DNA of 64,000 nt from Lachnospiraceae bacterium. Its GTDB lineage: Bacteria; Bacillota; Clostridia; Lachnospirales; Lachnospiraceae. The DNA is taken from assembly GCA_910574745.1 (NCBI GenBank), contig CAJTCE010000004.1, positions 1-64,000 of the forward strand. The letters run 5' to 3'. This document shows positions 15,510 to 25,038 of this stretch, one piece after another (the first letter of the stretch is position 1; each line of letters starts with the position of its first letter). Made by a program: the position numbers and the translations under genes. A model generated the notes under the pieces. That model saw only the letters and a list, made by a program, of their open reading frames with translations. It was not told the DNA's origin and did no database searches.

Positions 15510-16535
15510 ATGAAAGCATTGATAATCGGTGGAACAGGAACGATCAGCAGTGCGGTGGTGCGCAGGCTTATTGAAAAGAAATGGGAAGTATATGTTATGA
15601 ACAGAGGTACTAAGGCGCTGCCGGATGGCGCAATATCCGTGATTGCGGATATAAATGAGGAGGAGTATGTTGCCGAAAAAATCAAGGATATGAACTTTGA
15701 TGTTGTATGCGAATTTATTGGTTTTGTCCCATCACAGGTGGAGAGGGACTACAGGCTGTTTGCGGGCAAAACAAACCAGTATATTTATATCAGCTCTGCT
15801 TCGGCATACCACAAGCCGGCAAGTAATTATATAATTACCGAAGGAACGAGCCTTGCCAATCCCTATTGGCAGTATTCAAGGGATAAGATTGCCTGTGAGG
15901 AATTTCTTATGAAAATGTATCGTGAAAATGGTTTCCCGGTAACGATTGTTCGTCCCAGCCACACATATGATGAGAAAAATATTCCCCTGGGCGTACATGG
16001 CAAAAACGGCTTTTGGCAGGTAATCAAACGTATGCAGGAGGAGAAGCCGGTTATCATTCAGGGGGATGGCACTTCACTGTGGACACTAACCTTCAATACG
16101 GATTTTGCAGTGGGCTTTGTAGGGCTTATGGCGAATCCACATGCAATCGGCGAGGCGTTTCATATTACCGGCGATGAAACCTTAAGCTGGAACCAAATTT
16201 ATGAAACCATTGCACAAGCCCTTGGGGTTAAGCTGCATCCCTATCATGTTGCTTCGGAATTTTTAAGCAGCGTTGGTCCTGACTATGATTATGAGGGCAG
16301 TCTGACAGGCGATAAGTCAGTATCCGTTGTGTTTGATAGCAGTAAGTTAAAAAGGGCAGTTCCTGAATTTAAGTCCGTAATCAGTTTTGCAGAGGGTGTG
16401 AGAACTGCACTGGATTATATTCTTGCACATCCTGAGTGTCAGAAGGATGACCCTGAATTTGACAGGTGGTGTGATAAAGTAATTGATACGCTTGAAACGG
16501 CAAAAGAAGAAGTCCGCTCAAGATCGGTCTTGTGA
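15510..16535 (+). CDS. NAD-dependent epimerase/dehydratase (extended SDR)
   Basis: A 341-residue enzyme; ATG 15510 follows AGGAGG. The N-terminus has the Rossmann motif GGTGTISSAVVRRL. Central YISSASAYHKP and the later YSRDKIACEEFL give the Ser and Y-x3-K-like catalytic pattern of extended short-chain dehydrogenases. These enzymes modify nucleotide sugars or related substrates. The neighbours do not reveal the substrate. Confidence 0.8.
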   Translation: MKALIIGGTGTISSAVVRRLIEKKWEVYVMNRGTKALPDGAISVIADINEEEYVAEKIKDMNFDVVCEFIGFVPSQVERDYRLFAGKTNQYIYISSASAYHKPASNYIITEGTSLANPYWQYSRDKIACEEFLMKMYRENGFPVTIVRPSHTYDEKNIPLGVHGKNGFWQVIKRMQEEKPVIIQGDGTSLWTLTFNTDFAVGFVGLMANPHAIGEAFHITGDETLSWNQIYETIAQALGVKLHPYHVASEFLSSVGPDYDYEGSLTGDKSVSVVFDSSKLKRAVPEFKSVISFAEGVRTALDYILAHPECQKDDPEFDRWCDKVIDTLETAKEEVRSRSVL

Positions 16536-16572
16536 ATAAAGAGTAAGAAACAGACGTGTGGAGGAAATTTAC

Positions 16573-17448
16573 ATGGCATATGGAAAAGCAATAGAGTTGT
16601 TTTTGGTAAATGGCTCGGCAGACAGCCTGATTATTGCGGAATTGTCAAATTGGAACGGAAAGGCCGTCAAAATCCCGAGGATAGAAGTTGCTAATTGTTC
16701 CCGTGATGATTTGAAGACCCCCGGAATTTATTTTTTGTTTTGCAAGTCCGAAGATGAACAAGATTCTGTTTATATAGGGGAAGCAGAAAATTGTTATGAA
16801 AGACTGCTTCAGCATCTGCGGGACTATCAGTCTGATAAGGAAAAGTATTATTGGAATACGGCGATAATCTTTACCGGAAGGGATTTGACCAAGGCACATA
16901 TCCGATATTTGGAGAATAAGTGCGTAGAGCTTGCACGAGGAGCCGGGCGTTATGATATTCTGACAAAAAATACATATAAGAATACTGTAATGAAAGAGTC
17001 TCAGATAGCTGCCATGGATGAATTTGCAGATAATATTCAGATTTTGATCAATGTCTTAGGATATAAAGTGCTTGAACCCATAGCGCGTCGTGAAGTGGCA
17101 GATTCAAAAGAAGTCAGATTCTACTTGTCGGTCGGTGCGGTAGAAGCCGGCGGTGTGGAAACCCCGGAAGGATTTGTTGTATTTAAAGGCGCGGCTGTTA
17201 ACGAAAAAACATCCATTAAGGCCATGGGGGAGAAAGCGGCAAAGCGAAGAGATGAATTGCTGCAAAGTGATAAGGTTCAAGACCTTGTTTTAATGGAAGA
17301 TGTATTATTTTCAAGTTCATCGGCAGCAGCACAGTTTCTTTTGGGATATAATGTCAGCGGACCGGCAACATGGAAAGATGTAAACGGGAAATCGCTGAAG
17401 GACTATAGCTTAATGCAGAATACAGTTTCGGAAAATAATGGTAATTAA
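16573..17448 (+). CDS. GIY-YIG nuclease-like protein with DUF4357
   Basis: A 291-residue protein. The GIY-YIG core is visible as GIYFLFCK...SVYIGEAENCYERLLQHL (residues about 53-85), with an Arg and Asn/Glu later. DUF4357 forms the C-terminus (RRDELLQ, then LFSSSSAAAQFLLG and GPATWKDVNGKSLKDY). Such proteins are often linked to restriction or DNA repair, but their substrates are unknown. ATG 16573 fits GGAGG better than the GTG at 16558. The 3' end is duplicated as a relic at 10990-11049. Confidence 0.8.
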   Translation: MAYGKAIELFLVNGSADSLIIAELSNWNGKAVKIPRIEVANCSRDDLKTPGIYFLFCKSEDEQDSVYIGEAENCYERLLQHLRDYQSDKEKYYWNTAIIFTGRDLTKAHIRYLENKCVELARGAGRYDILTKNTYKNTVMKESQIAAMDEFADNIQILINVLGYKVLEPIARREVADSKEVRFYLSVGAVEAGGVETPEGFVVFKGAAVNEKTSIKAMGEKAAKRRDELLQSDKVQDLVLMEDVLFSSSSAAAQFLLGYNVSGPATWKDVNGKSLKDYSLMQNTVSENNGN

Positions 17449-17588
17449 CAGATAAGATGGAAACAATTTATAAGAGAGAGCATATAGCACAGAGGTGTTG
17501 TTGCCTTCTCTTTTAATTTTTGAAAAAAATAATATTTTTTGTCACACAGATAAAAATACATTGTCTAATGAAACAGGAGGTAAAATCT

Positions 17589-18440
17589 ATGAACAAAAAA
17601 ACCAATGAAGAATTACAGGCTTTGGTGGATAAAGCCACGGTGGGAGATAAAAAATCCCTCGAAACCCTTATTGAAGGCGTACAGGACCTTGTATTTAACC
17701 TGTCTTTGCGGATGCTGGGTACATTCGCAGATGCGGAGGACGCCACACAGGACATCTTGCTCAAAATGATTACCCATCTGTCCTCCTTCAGAGGCGAAAG
17801 TTCCTTTACTACATGGGTATTCCGTATTGCCGTTAATCATCTGAAAAATAACAAAAAGCATATGTTTGCCCACTATCCTTTAAGCTTTGAGTTTTATGGG
17901 GATGATATAAAAAACGGTAAAATACAGGACTTGCCGGATTTAACCCAAAATGTGGAAAAAGATATCTTAGCGGAAGAGTTAAAAATGTCATGTACTAACG
18001 TGATGCTGCAATGTCTTGATGTGGAAAGCAGATGCATTTTCATATTGGGAACCATGTTCAAGGTTGACAGCCGTATCGCAGGGGATATTTTGGAATTGAC
18101 GCCGGAAGCATATCGCCAGCGGCTTTCCCGTGTGCGCAAAAAAATGGCAGACTTTCTTGGGGAGTATTGCGGGGAATACGGAAGCGGCAGATGCAGGTGC
18201 AAAGACAGAGTCAATTATGCAATACAAAGCCGCAGGCTGAATCCCTTGCAGCTGGATTATACAGCTGCCACGGAAATTCCTGTAAAGACCATGATTGACG
18301 TAAAAAGCGCTATGGAAGATATTGACGATTTATCACAGGATTTTTCTTTCTGTAAGCCTTATGAATCGCCGGAACATACAAAGCGCCTTTTACAGGAATT
18401 TTTGGATTCTACGCAGTTTTCGGTTATTAAAAATTCGTAA
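17589..18440 (+). CDS. ECF-type sigma factor with C-terminal extension
   Basis: ATG 17589 follows ACAGGAGG. Region 2 (GTFADAEDATQDILLKMITHL) and region 4 (LTPEAYRQRLSRVRKKM) are clear. About 90 extra residues follow, beginning with a cysteine-rich segment (CGEYGSGRCRCKD) that could bind metal. C-terminal extensions in ECF factors often replace an anti-sigma factor and sense a signal. The DUF2461 gene 15 bases downstream is probably in the same transcript. Confidence 0.85.
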   Translation: MNKKTNEELQALVDKATVGDKKSLETLIEGVQDLVFNLSLRMLGTFADAEDATQDILLKMITHLSSFRGESSFTTWVFRIAVNHLKNNKKHMFAHYPLSFEFYGDDIKNGKIQDLPDLTQNVEKDILAEELKMSCTNVMLQCLDVESRCIFILGTMFKVDSRIAGDILELTPEAYRQRLSRVRKKMADFLGEYCGEYGSGRCRCKDRVNYAIQSRRLNPLQLDYTAATEIPVKTMIDVKSAMEDIDDLSQDFSFCKPYESPEHTKRLLQEFLDSTQFSVIKNS

Positions 18441-18455
18441 AGGAGATTATGATAT

Positions 18456-19139
18456 ATGAATATACAGTTCATTACAGATTACTTGTCACAGTTAAGCGCA
18501 AATAATAATCGTGAGTGGTATCATGCCCATAAAGAAGATTATAAAAGAGCAAACGCTGAATTTGAAGAATTACTGCAGACTTTGATATGGGAAATCGGAA
18601 AATTTGACGACAGCATTATACATAACACCCCCGGGGAACTTACATTTAAACTGGTACGGGACACTCGTTTCAGCCATGACAAGTCTCCTTATAATCCTGC
18701 TTTTCGTGCCCATATTTCCTCTAAAGGAAAACTTCCTGTTCCTGTGGGATATTACCTTATGATAAAGCCCGGCAATCAGTCCTTTTTGGGCGGCGGTCTG
18801 TTTGCGGACATGTTTAAGGATGCAACCGGGATGATACGGGATCATATTGTTAAAAACGGCAAGGAATGGGAAAGGCTGATTCATGAGCCGGAGTTTGAGA
18901 AATATTTCACTGTACAGGGAACTGCATTAAAGAAGGTCCCGGCAGGATATGAAAAGGAACATCCCCAGGCGGAATATTTAAAGTTTAAGAGCTGGTATCT
19001 GGAATATCCCTTGAAGGATGAAGAGTTAAAGGATGAGGAAGCATTCCTTGCAAAGGCGACAGAGCTTTTCCGGATTATGAAACCCTTTAACGATTATCTG
19101 AACAGAGCGCTTGCGGATTTTCAAATGCCCGCAAGATAA
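18456..19139 (+). CDS. DUF2461 family protein
   Basis: A 227-residue soluble protein with the family hallmarks NNREWYHAHKEDYK near the start, RDTRFSHDKSPYN in the middle and GGGLFADM. AAGGAG precedes the ATG. The function is unknown across bacteria. It appears co-transcribed with the ECF sigma gene. Confidence 0.85.
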   Translation: MNIQFITDYLSQLSANNNREWYHAHKEDYKRANAEFEELLQTLIWEIGKFDDSIIHNTPGELTFKLVRDTRFSHDKSPYNPAFRAHISSKGKLPVPVGYYLMIKPGNQSFLGGGLFADMFKDATGMIRDHIVKNGKEWERLIHEPEFEKYFTVQGTALKKVPAGYEKEHPQAEYLKFKSWYLEYPLKDEELKDEEAFLAKATELFRIMKPFNDYLNRALADFQMPAR

Positions 19140-19743
19140 ATCAGGAGATTTTAAGCTTAATATTTGAAAAGCAATGATTATAAAAAATGGCAGACTGATA
19201 TTTTTTTGCGTGGATAGCGATAGAAATGACCTGCTTGCAGGGTATTTGAAAAGCATCGCGACAACCCGCTGATTTCCTGCAGCTCTCTATTAAAAGGAGG
19301 GAATCTGAATGAAACAGAAAATGAAAAGATTTATGGCAGGATATGACCACGGAAAAACTCTTAAGTTATTGCCTTTATTTTGGCTTTAACAGCAACAGCA
19401 CAATGGAGCCTTCTAATGACCAGTTTATAGAAAATCCCATAATACATTTTTTATGGAGAAAAAAGCGGGTTGAGAAGAGATGGAGAGAGAAGAGGATTTA
19501 CGGAATCCGTGGAAATATGAGATGTTGCATAAATTCCGGGTTATTTGAAGCGAAATAAAAAGAATTATCATCAGAATCACAAAAATCCATCAGTATGTGA
19601 AAAGCTGGTGGATTTTTTACAGGTGCCTGAAGTTCAAAACGGAGTCATAGGTTGTTTTCAATGGCCTTTCGGGTTAGCGGGAGCGTTCCGCATAACTGTG
19701 ACGAGCGAAGTTGTTTTTTTATATTTCAGTTCCTGATCTCAGT
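19140..19743. other. Decayed stretch with no intact gene
   Basis: A strong ribosome site before ATG 19309 starts a frame that stops after 26 codons, and neighbouring frames carry short hydrophobic pieces, as in a frameshifted membrane-protein gene. A terminator-like hairpin lies at 19583-19618. Nothing else can be supported. Confidence 0.4.
19583..19618. terminator. Bidirectional terminator-like hairpin
   Basis: AAATCCATCA pairs with TGGTGGATTT, with A-runs on one side and T-runs on the other. It could end transcription of the minus-strand DUF6485 gene. Confidence 0.55.
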
Positions 19744-19935
19744 TTAGAGAATTCCCTTATCGTGGCAGAGCGCTTCTATGCTTCTGTCGTAGGTGGCTTC
19801 TGCTTCCTTGGAAAAGAAACATTCGGGAAACGCCCTCGTTATGATCCCGTGATGTGCCACGCATTCGCAGCATTTCCCATGTCTTGGACAGTCATAGGTA
19901 CAAGGACATGGTCTGGTATTGTCGCAATAAGCCAT
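19744..19935 (-). CDS. DUF6485-type cysteine-rich small protein
   Basis: A 63-residue protein; AAAGGAGG precedes the ATG on the minus strand. Cysteines are arranged as C-x8-C-x-C-x3-C-x5-CC with HGKCCECVAHH, then PECFFSKEAEATYDRS, the pattern I associate with DUF6485. It probably binds a metal ion. Function unknown. It stands alone on the minus strand among decayed genes and appears intact. Confidence 0.75.
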   Translation of the reverse strand: MAYCDNTRPCPCTYDCPRHGKCCECVAHHGIITRAFPECFFSKEAEATYDRSIEALCHDKGIL

Positions 19936-20072
19936 AATTAATTCCTCCTTTGAAATATTGAGGCAGGTTGCCTGCCAGATTCTCTTTTAACCTATACAGC
20001 AAAAAAGCAGAAACTTTTCGTTTTGGGATAGTTTATGCTTTTTTTGGTACTTTTTGCTATATAAGAAAATGA

Positions 20073-20101
20073 TTGACAAAACGATATCAGCATGATAGAT
20101 T
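20073..20101 (+). promoter_or_regulatory. Promoter before the dead transferase gene
   Basis: TTGACA and TAGATT are separated by 17 bases, 40 bases before the ATG at 20141. Confidence 0.5.
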
Positions 20102-20140
20102 GAGACCGCGGAAAGATGTAATAAAGGCGGCATAGGACAC

Positions 20141-20757
20141 ATGAAACAGGTTTATAAACTTAATACAGTGAGGCTGGAGGATTCGGAAACTTTTTTGGTT
20201 TTTATGAAAAATTATCGGAGAAACGCCGGCAAAAGATAGATGGTTAGCGGATGAAAAAGGATAAGCTGCTGTCACTTGGGGCAGGAATTTTAATTGATAA
20301 AGGTTTGAAAACATTCGGGCTTCGTGAGGCAGATGTAAGAATTGCAGAAGGAAAGTATGGAAAGTCGTATTTTCCTGATTATCCCGATATTCATTTTAGC
20401 GTTTCTCATTCAGAAAAAATGGTGCTTGCTGTATTTGAAGATACAGAAGTAGGATGTGATATTGAATATGTGGATTCGATTGATTTGCAGCTGGCAGAAA
20501 GATTTTTTTGCCAGTCTGAATATGAGTTTATTATGGAACATTAAGAGCAGGAGAGGGAAAAAGCTTTTTACCGTATGTGGACGATAAAGGAAAGCTTTAT
20601 GAAAGCAGTTGGAAGTGGGATGATGCTTCCTATGGATGAATTTTGTATTAAAATTGGCAGGCATATACAGGTAAAACAGCATTATAATAATGAAGCGTAT
20701 GAGATAGAAGATTGGACAGAGGGGGAAATACCACGCGGCATTATGCTGGAACAATAG
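20141..20757 (+). pseudogene. 4'-phosphopantetheinyl transferase, multiply broken
   Basis: Pieces of a Sfp-type transferase are spread over two frames: YKLNTVRLEDSETFLVF, then after a frameshift LSEKRRQKID, a TAG at 20245-20247, KKDKLLSLGAGILIDKGL, the core motif IHFSVSHSEKMVLAVFED, GCDIE, a TAA at 20542-20544, and FYRMWTIKESFMKAVG with the WxxKES motif. Intact enzymes load carrier proteins with phosphopantetheine. Here one frameshift and two stops remove function. Confidence 0.8.
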
Positions 20758-20812
20758 AAGGGGAGAAAACTAGTACGATAGAGGAACTATTAGGAGAAAC
20801 ATTGATGCATAT

Positions 20813-20953
20813 GGTACTGCGTTGGATATTTTAAACACAGTGGAAAAAGGAACATGCTCTTTTGGGATATCCAGTATTCTTGCCGTTTGCCGGAGTTATG
20901 GCGGTAGTTTGGAGTACAAAATAGAAAATGGAGTCTGCTATCATTTTCTTTGA
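20813..20953 (+). pseudogene. Remnant of a GHKL-type kinase C-terminus
   Basis: 46 open codons without a start end in FGISSILAVCRSYGGSLEY, like the G-box end of AgrC-type histidine kinases. The LytTR response regulator that would be its partner follows at 21131. Between 20953 and 21130 only unrelated broken frames are seen. Confidence 0.4.
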
Positions 20954-21130
20954 CGGGAATGTATGGGCGGCCGAAAACGGAATTTGCAGGCGGAATCGGA
21001 GTGTAGAGTATTATCAAGACAAAAAATATAGTGGAGATTATGATTATAAAAATGCAAACGGAGTGTTTGTCTTTCTGTTAATTATGAATATTCCGTCAGA
21101 TTTATAGAAAGACCAAAGGGAGGAAAGACT

Positions 21131-21868
21131 ATGTATCTGATAGCATTGTGTGATGACGAAGAAAGAGAACTTGACCGGATTGAAAATTTCCTGGCAAGCT
21201 ATCAGGACAAAAAACAGGAAGTGAAGTATAAAACGGACAGGTTTTTTAGTGCGGAGGCATTACTGCGACGGGTCAGGGATGAGGGCTATATGCCGGATAT
21301 CTTGCTGCTGGATATATTTATGTCTGGGAAGAATGGCATAGAAGCCGCCGAAGAAGTGCGCAGACTGGGCTTGGACATGCCGATTGTCTTTCTTACCACA
21401 TCAAAGGAGTACGCTTTGAGTGCCTATGGAGTGGATGCAGTGCAGTATCTTGTGAAACCGTTGGATGACAAGAGATTTTTCCATGCCATGGATTCTGTGA
21501 TGAGACAGATTGATAAAAGCAGGAACAATCAGATTGTAGTTAAAGTAGCAGGGGGGATTCGGCAAATTCAGCCGAATGATATTGTTTACTGTGAATCACA
21601 GAAAAATTATCAGATGCTTTGTCTGACGGATGGAGAATACAAGGTTCGCATGACGGCGGGAAATTTATGGGAAATATTGGAAGAATTCTGTCGGTTTGGC
21701 AGATGCGGGCGTTCGTATATCTTGAACATGGACCATATTGTCTCGATGGAGCGTGAAAAGATTATGATGGATAATGGTCACACGATTTACATACCGCGGA
21801 ATAAAGCGGCAGAATTTAAGAAAGTTTATTTTGCCTACTATTTTGATTTTCGAGAGGGAAAGGGATGA
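21131..21868 (+). CDS. LytTR-family response regulator
   Basis: A 245-residue protein with GGGAGG before the ATG. The receiver domain has ALCDDEE at the start, the phospho-acceptor in DILLLDIFMSG and the lysine in YLVKPLDD. The C-terminal LytTR domain (residues about 140-240; IVYCESQKNYQ, RCGRSYILNMDHI) binds DNA. Such regulators normally pair with an AgrC/GHKL kinase and control peptide or quorum responses. Here only a remnant of the kinase is seen upstream, so it may be an orphan. Confidence 0.88.
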   Translation: MYLIALCDDEERELDRIENFLASYQDKKQEVKYKTDRFFSAEALLRRVRDEGYMPDILLLDIFMSGKNGIEAAEEVRRLGLDMPIVFLTTSKEYALSAYGVDAVQYLVKPLDDKRFFHAMDSVMRQIDKSRNNQIVVKVAGGIRQIQPNDIVYCESQKNYQMLCLTDGEYKVRMTAGNLWEILEEFCRFGRCGRSYILNMDHIVSMEREKIMMDNGHTIYIPRNKAAEFKKVYFAYYFDFREGKG

Positions 21869-22107
21869 TAGCAGGCAGTGGAACTATAAAAATGAAAGGA
21901 GATTCTCTTGACCCGGCAGAAGCAAATGGTCGCAATCATACGCAAATTGTGCTAAAAAAACTGCAATGTATTCCCTGACATATTTTAAAGATCTATTTTT
22001 ACAGTATAATCAAAAACAGATTGTGCTGCACAAAGCACAAGCTATAGCAGTTGTGAAACTTTGGAGTGGGCGGTCTGTTCAAAACTACAAAAGAGAGGTA
22101 TAAAATC

Positions 22108-24108
22108 ATGGGAAAAACCATAAAGGGGAAATTGACTGTCAGTGTAATTTGTATGGTAATAGCCAGTATTCTTCTTACCACAGTGGGAATCGTGATTGTG
22201 GCGGGAAAGCGTATGATTCAGGATCAGACAGAAGCGTTACAGCTTTATGCGGACAAGTATGCGGGAGAAATCAATATTTGGATTGAAAATGAAAAAATGC
22301 TTGCGGACGGGGCGGCAAACTGTATAGAAGCGGCAGGGAATATTGATAAGGATTTTATACAGTCCGTTATGGATACTTATGCATCCGGCAGGGATGAGCT
22401 TTTAAATTTATATTGTGGTACAAAGGACAGTGTGTTTATACAGTCTAACAGGAATGCAGAAATACCTGAGGGTTATGACCCGGTTCAGAGAGGATGGTAC
22501 CAACAGGCGGCAGAGGCAGGCACAGTAATTGTAACGGACCCTTATTGGGATGTGCTGACAAATCAGATGTGTACTACCATTGCAGCGCCTGTTTATATAG
22601 ACGGGGAACTGAATGCGGTAATCGGATTGGATGTGACGCTGGGAACGGTAACAGATCTGACAGCCAGCATTAATTTTGCAGAAGGGGTCTATGGATTTTT
22701 GGCTGACAGTGAAGGACAGTATATAGCCCATAGAAATAAGGAATATGAGCCAACAGAGGAAGCCGCAGTCGTTGTTGCGGATATTATGCCGGGATTGGAA
22801 AGACTGATAACCGGGCAGGAGAAGCGGGTTATAAAGCTTAAGGATTATGACGGCAGCGAATGCTATTTTGCCACGGCAGGGATTAAAGGCAGCGGCTGGA
22901 ATATGGGAGTGGTGGTTCCCACGGCCAATGTGAGAAATTCCCTGATTGCTATGATTTTAGTGGCAGGGATCATTGCACTGTTAATTATTGCAGTGGTGGC
23001 TGCGGTTATGGCAAGACTTATCGGGAAGACTTTGGAACCGATTCAGATGCTGAAGCAGTTTGCTTCCGGAGATTTTTCTGAAAATGTAGTTATTGAGAAG
23101 ACTATTCCCAGTGAATACAAGAATGAGACAGAGCAGATTAAAACGGCTACGGTAGAGGTAAAACAACAGATCAGGAGCATTATTTTAAATACAAAGCAGG
23201 AGGCGGGAAGCATCAGCACCATTGCGGAAGGAACATCTGCTAAAATGAATGTACTGAACCAGGATATTTCAGACATTGCTGATTCTACAGTCAGGGTATT
23301 GAAACAGACCACAGCTGCAAAGGAGCTTGCGGAAAAGATAAAAGCCACGGGACAGGAGTTGGGTGTGGCGGTAGAAGAGGTAGCAAGAAAAGCAAGAGAA
23401 GCTGCAGAACAGTCCAGTGACATTATGGAACGGGCTGAGAAGCAGTATCAGAATTCCGAGGCATCCGGAAGGGAAGCGGTCAATTTGTATCGGGAGACAA
23501 AGGTAGAGTTGGAAAAAGCAATTACGGACAGTCGGAAGGTACAGGAGATAGATACACTGACGGCAGAGATTCTTTCTATCAGTTCCCAGACGAATCTTTT
23601 GGCATTAAATGCCAGCATAGAAGCTGCCAGGGCAGGGCAGGCAGGAAAAGGCTTTGCCGTTGTTGCGGAAGAAATCCGTCAGCTGGCCGATCATTCCAAA
23701 AATGCAGTGGATAAAATCCGACAGGTAACAGACGGGGTGGTACAGAATGTATTTTTCCTTTCCGAAAGCTCCCAAAAGCTTCTGGAATTTATGAACGGGA
23801 AGGTTATGGCAGATTATAAAGGAATGACGGAAATTGCCGGGATGTATGAGCAGGATGCCGTTTTTTACAGTAATATTTCCGGAAACCTGGGAGAGTCATC
23901 AAAGGAAATGAGTGCAGGCATTGAGGGTATTAATGCTTCTATCCTGGCAATTGCAGAGCTTGTGACGGGGATTGCAGAGTATATGCAGGACATGAAGCTT
24001 TCAGCGGAAAATTCCAATGAAAATTCCAAGGCGGTTCTTACGCAGATGGAAGAATTATCACGGTTGAGCGAGATACTCAATGAGACAGTGGCATCCTTTA
24101 AGGCGTGA
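22108..24108 (+). CDS. Methyl-accepting chemotaxis protein
   Basis: A 666-residue receptor. A first membrane helix (residues about 9-31) and a second (about 280-305) enclose an extracellular Cache-type sensor with [13 protein letters not shown] and VTDPYWD, typical of dCache domains that bind small ligands. A HAMP-like linker leads to the signalling domain, whose hairpin tip is [19 protein letters not shown] near residue 495. It relays to CheA/CheW. No chemotaxis operon lies nearby. ATG 22108 follows GAGAGG. Confidence 0.92.
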   Translation: MGKTIKGKLTVSVICMVIASILLTTVGIVIVAGKRMIQDQTEALQLYADKYAGEINIWIENEKMLADGAANCIEAAGNIDKDFIQSVMDTYASGRDELLNLYCGTKDSVFIQSNRNAEIPEGYDPVQRGWYQQAAEAGTVIVTDPYWDVLTNQMCTTIAAPVYIDGELNAVIGLDVTLGTVTDLTASINFAEGVYGFLADSEGQYIAHRNKEYEPTEEAAVVVADIMPGLERLITGQEKRVIKLKDYDGSECYFATAGIKGSGWNMGVVVPTANVRNSLIAMILVAGIIALLIIAVVAAVMARLIGKTLEPIQMLKQFASGDFSENVVIEKTIPSEYKNETEQIKTATVEVKQQIRSIILNTKQEAGSISTIAEGTSAKMNVLNQDISDIADSTVRVLKQTTAAKELAEKIKATGQELGVAVEEVARKAREAAEQSSDIMERAEKQYQNSEASGREAVNLYRETKVELEKAITDSRKVQEIDTLTAEILSISSQTNLLALNASIEAARAGQAGKGFAVVAEEIRQLADHSKNAVDKIRQVTDGVVQNVFFLSESSQKLLEFMNGKVMADYKGMTEIAGMYEQDAVFYSNISGNLGESSKEMSAGIEGINASILAIAELVTGIAEYMQDMKLSAENSNENSKAVLTQMEELSRLSEILNETVASFKA

Positions 24109-24173
24109 ATTGCAAACCGAGATTCCTGTCCAAGGGGGAAAGACAGATACAAACTGAATAAAACAGAAGAGTG

Positions 24174-24430
24174 AAAATGACGATACAAAAGCAGGAGGAG
24201 CAGAGAGTAAAGGAACACCTGACCTTTACGGAGATTGGAAAAAGGCTGGGAAGGGACAGGACGGCCATTACCAAGGAAGTGAGGAATTATTCAGTGGAGC
24301 AGGATACCGGATACAGTGTATTCGCCCACAATATCTGTAAATACCGGAAAGGATGCAGACGGAAAAAAGTATGCACCCACCGCTTCAAGCCACCCTATGT
24401 GTGCAACGGATGTAGGACGGATTTTGCGGA
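24174..24430 (+). pseudogene. IS30-family transposase, N-terminal remnant
   Basis: About 85 residues match the N-terminus of IS30 transposases: a helix-turn-helix (LTFTEIGKRLGRDRTAITKE) followed by a cysteine-rich stretch (CKYRKGCRRKKVC). The DDE catalytic domain is absent. The frame runs into unrelated DNA at about 24425, where tnpV-type sequence begins. Confidence 0.65.
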
Positions 24431-24466
24431 CATTCAAAATAAAAAAGAATGTGGAGGTAACAGACA

Positions 24467-24828
24467 ATGGCAAAGACGATTTTTGAGGAACTGGGCGGCA
24501 GATACGAGCGGCAAGGAGATTATTTATTACCGTGCTTGACCGTACCCGCCGAAGAAGAACAGCTGATAGGCACATGGGGACAGCGGCATCTGGACTATCT
24601 GAAGCAGTACCGCAAGGTTACATACACCAATCTTCTCACAAGCGGCAGGCTGAATACAAACCTTGCCGACATTGACAAGCAGGCGCAGGAACGCTTTGAA
24701 AGGCTCATAGAGTACATGAAACAACAGAACATCTAAAGGAAGAAAACGCCTTAGAATGGACAGGACGGCTAGGTAACATAAGGGCTTGTGCGAGGGAGAT
24801 TGTGAACGAAGAAATCATTTTCGCATAG
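24467..24828 (+). pseudogene. tnpV: TnpV-family transposon protein, frameshifted near its end
   Basis: GGAGGT precedes ATG 24467. The frame encodes the TnpV pattern (IFEELGGRYERQGDYLLPCL, then GQRHLDYLKQYRKV) and stops at 24736. A second frame continues the family C-terminus (EHLKEENALEWTGRLGNIRA, then AREIVNEEI) to TAG 24826-24828, so one small frameshift occurred near 24720. TnpV belongs to Tn4451-like transposons; its biochemical role is unknown. A hairpin and T-rich stretch follow at about 24839-24875. Confidence 0.65.
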
Positions 24829-24974
24829 GCAGACAAAGTGGCAGAGTGTAAAGGCTCTGTCGCTGTTCTTTTCGGGGAATTCTGCTTAAACAATGTGAAA
24901 CCGCTTAAAACAAGAGATTTCATATTTGTATTTAGGAAATAAAAATATGAAAGTCGCTTTTTTCGGGAATACAC

Positions 24975-25005
24975 TTGACTTTAACGCAACGTAATAGTTT
25001 ATTAT
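24975..25005 (+). promoter_or_regulatory. MerR-type promoter with 19-bp spacer
   Basis: TTGACT (24975-24980) and TATTAT (25000-25005) are 19 bases apart, two more than normal. The spacer holds an imperfect dyad around TTAACGCAACGTAA. This is the classic layout of promoters that a MerR protein activates by twisting the DNA. The MerR gene is the second gene of the transcript. Confidence 0.7.
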
Positions 25006-25038
25006 TATAAAAAAATTAGGGAGGAAGGATGATATAAT

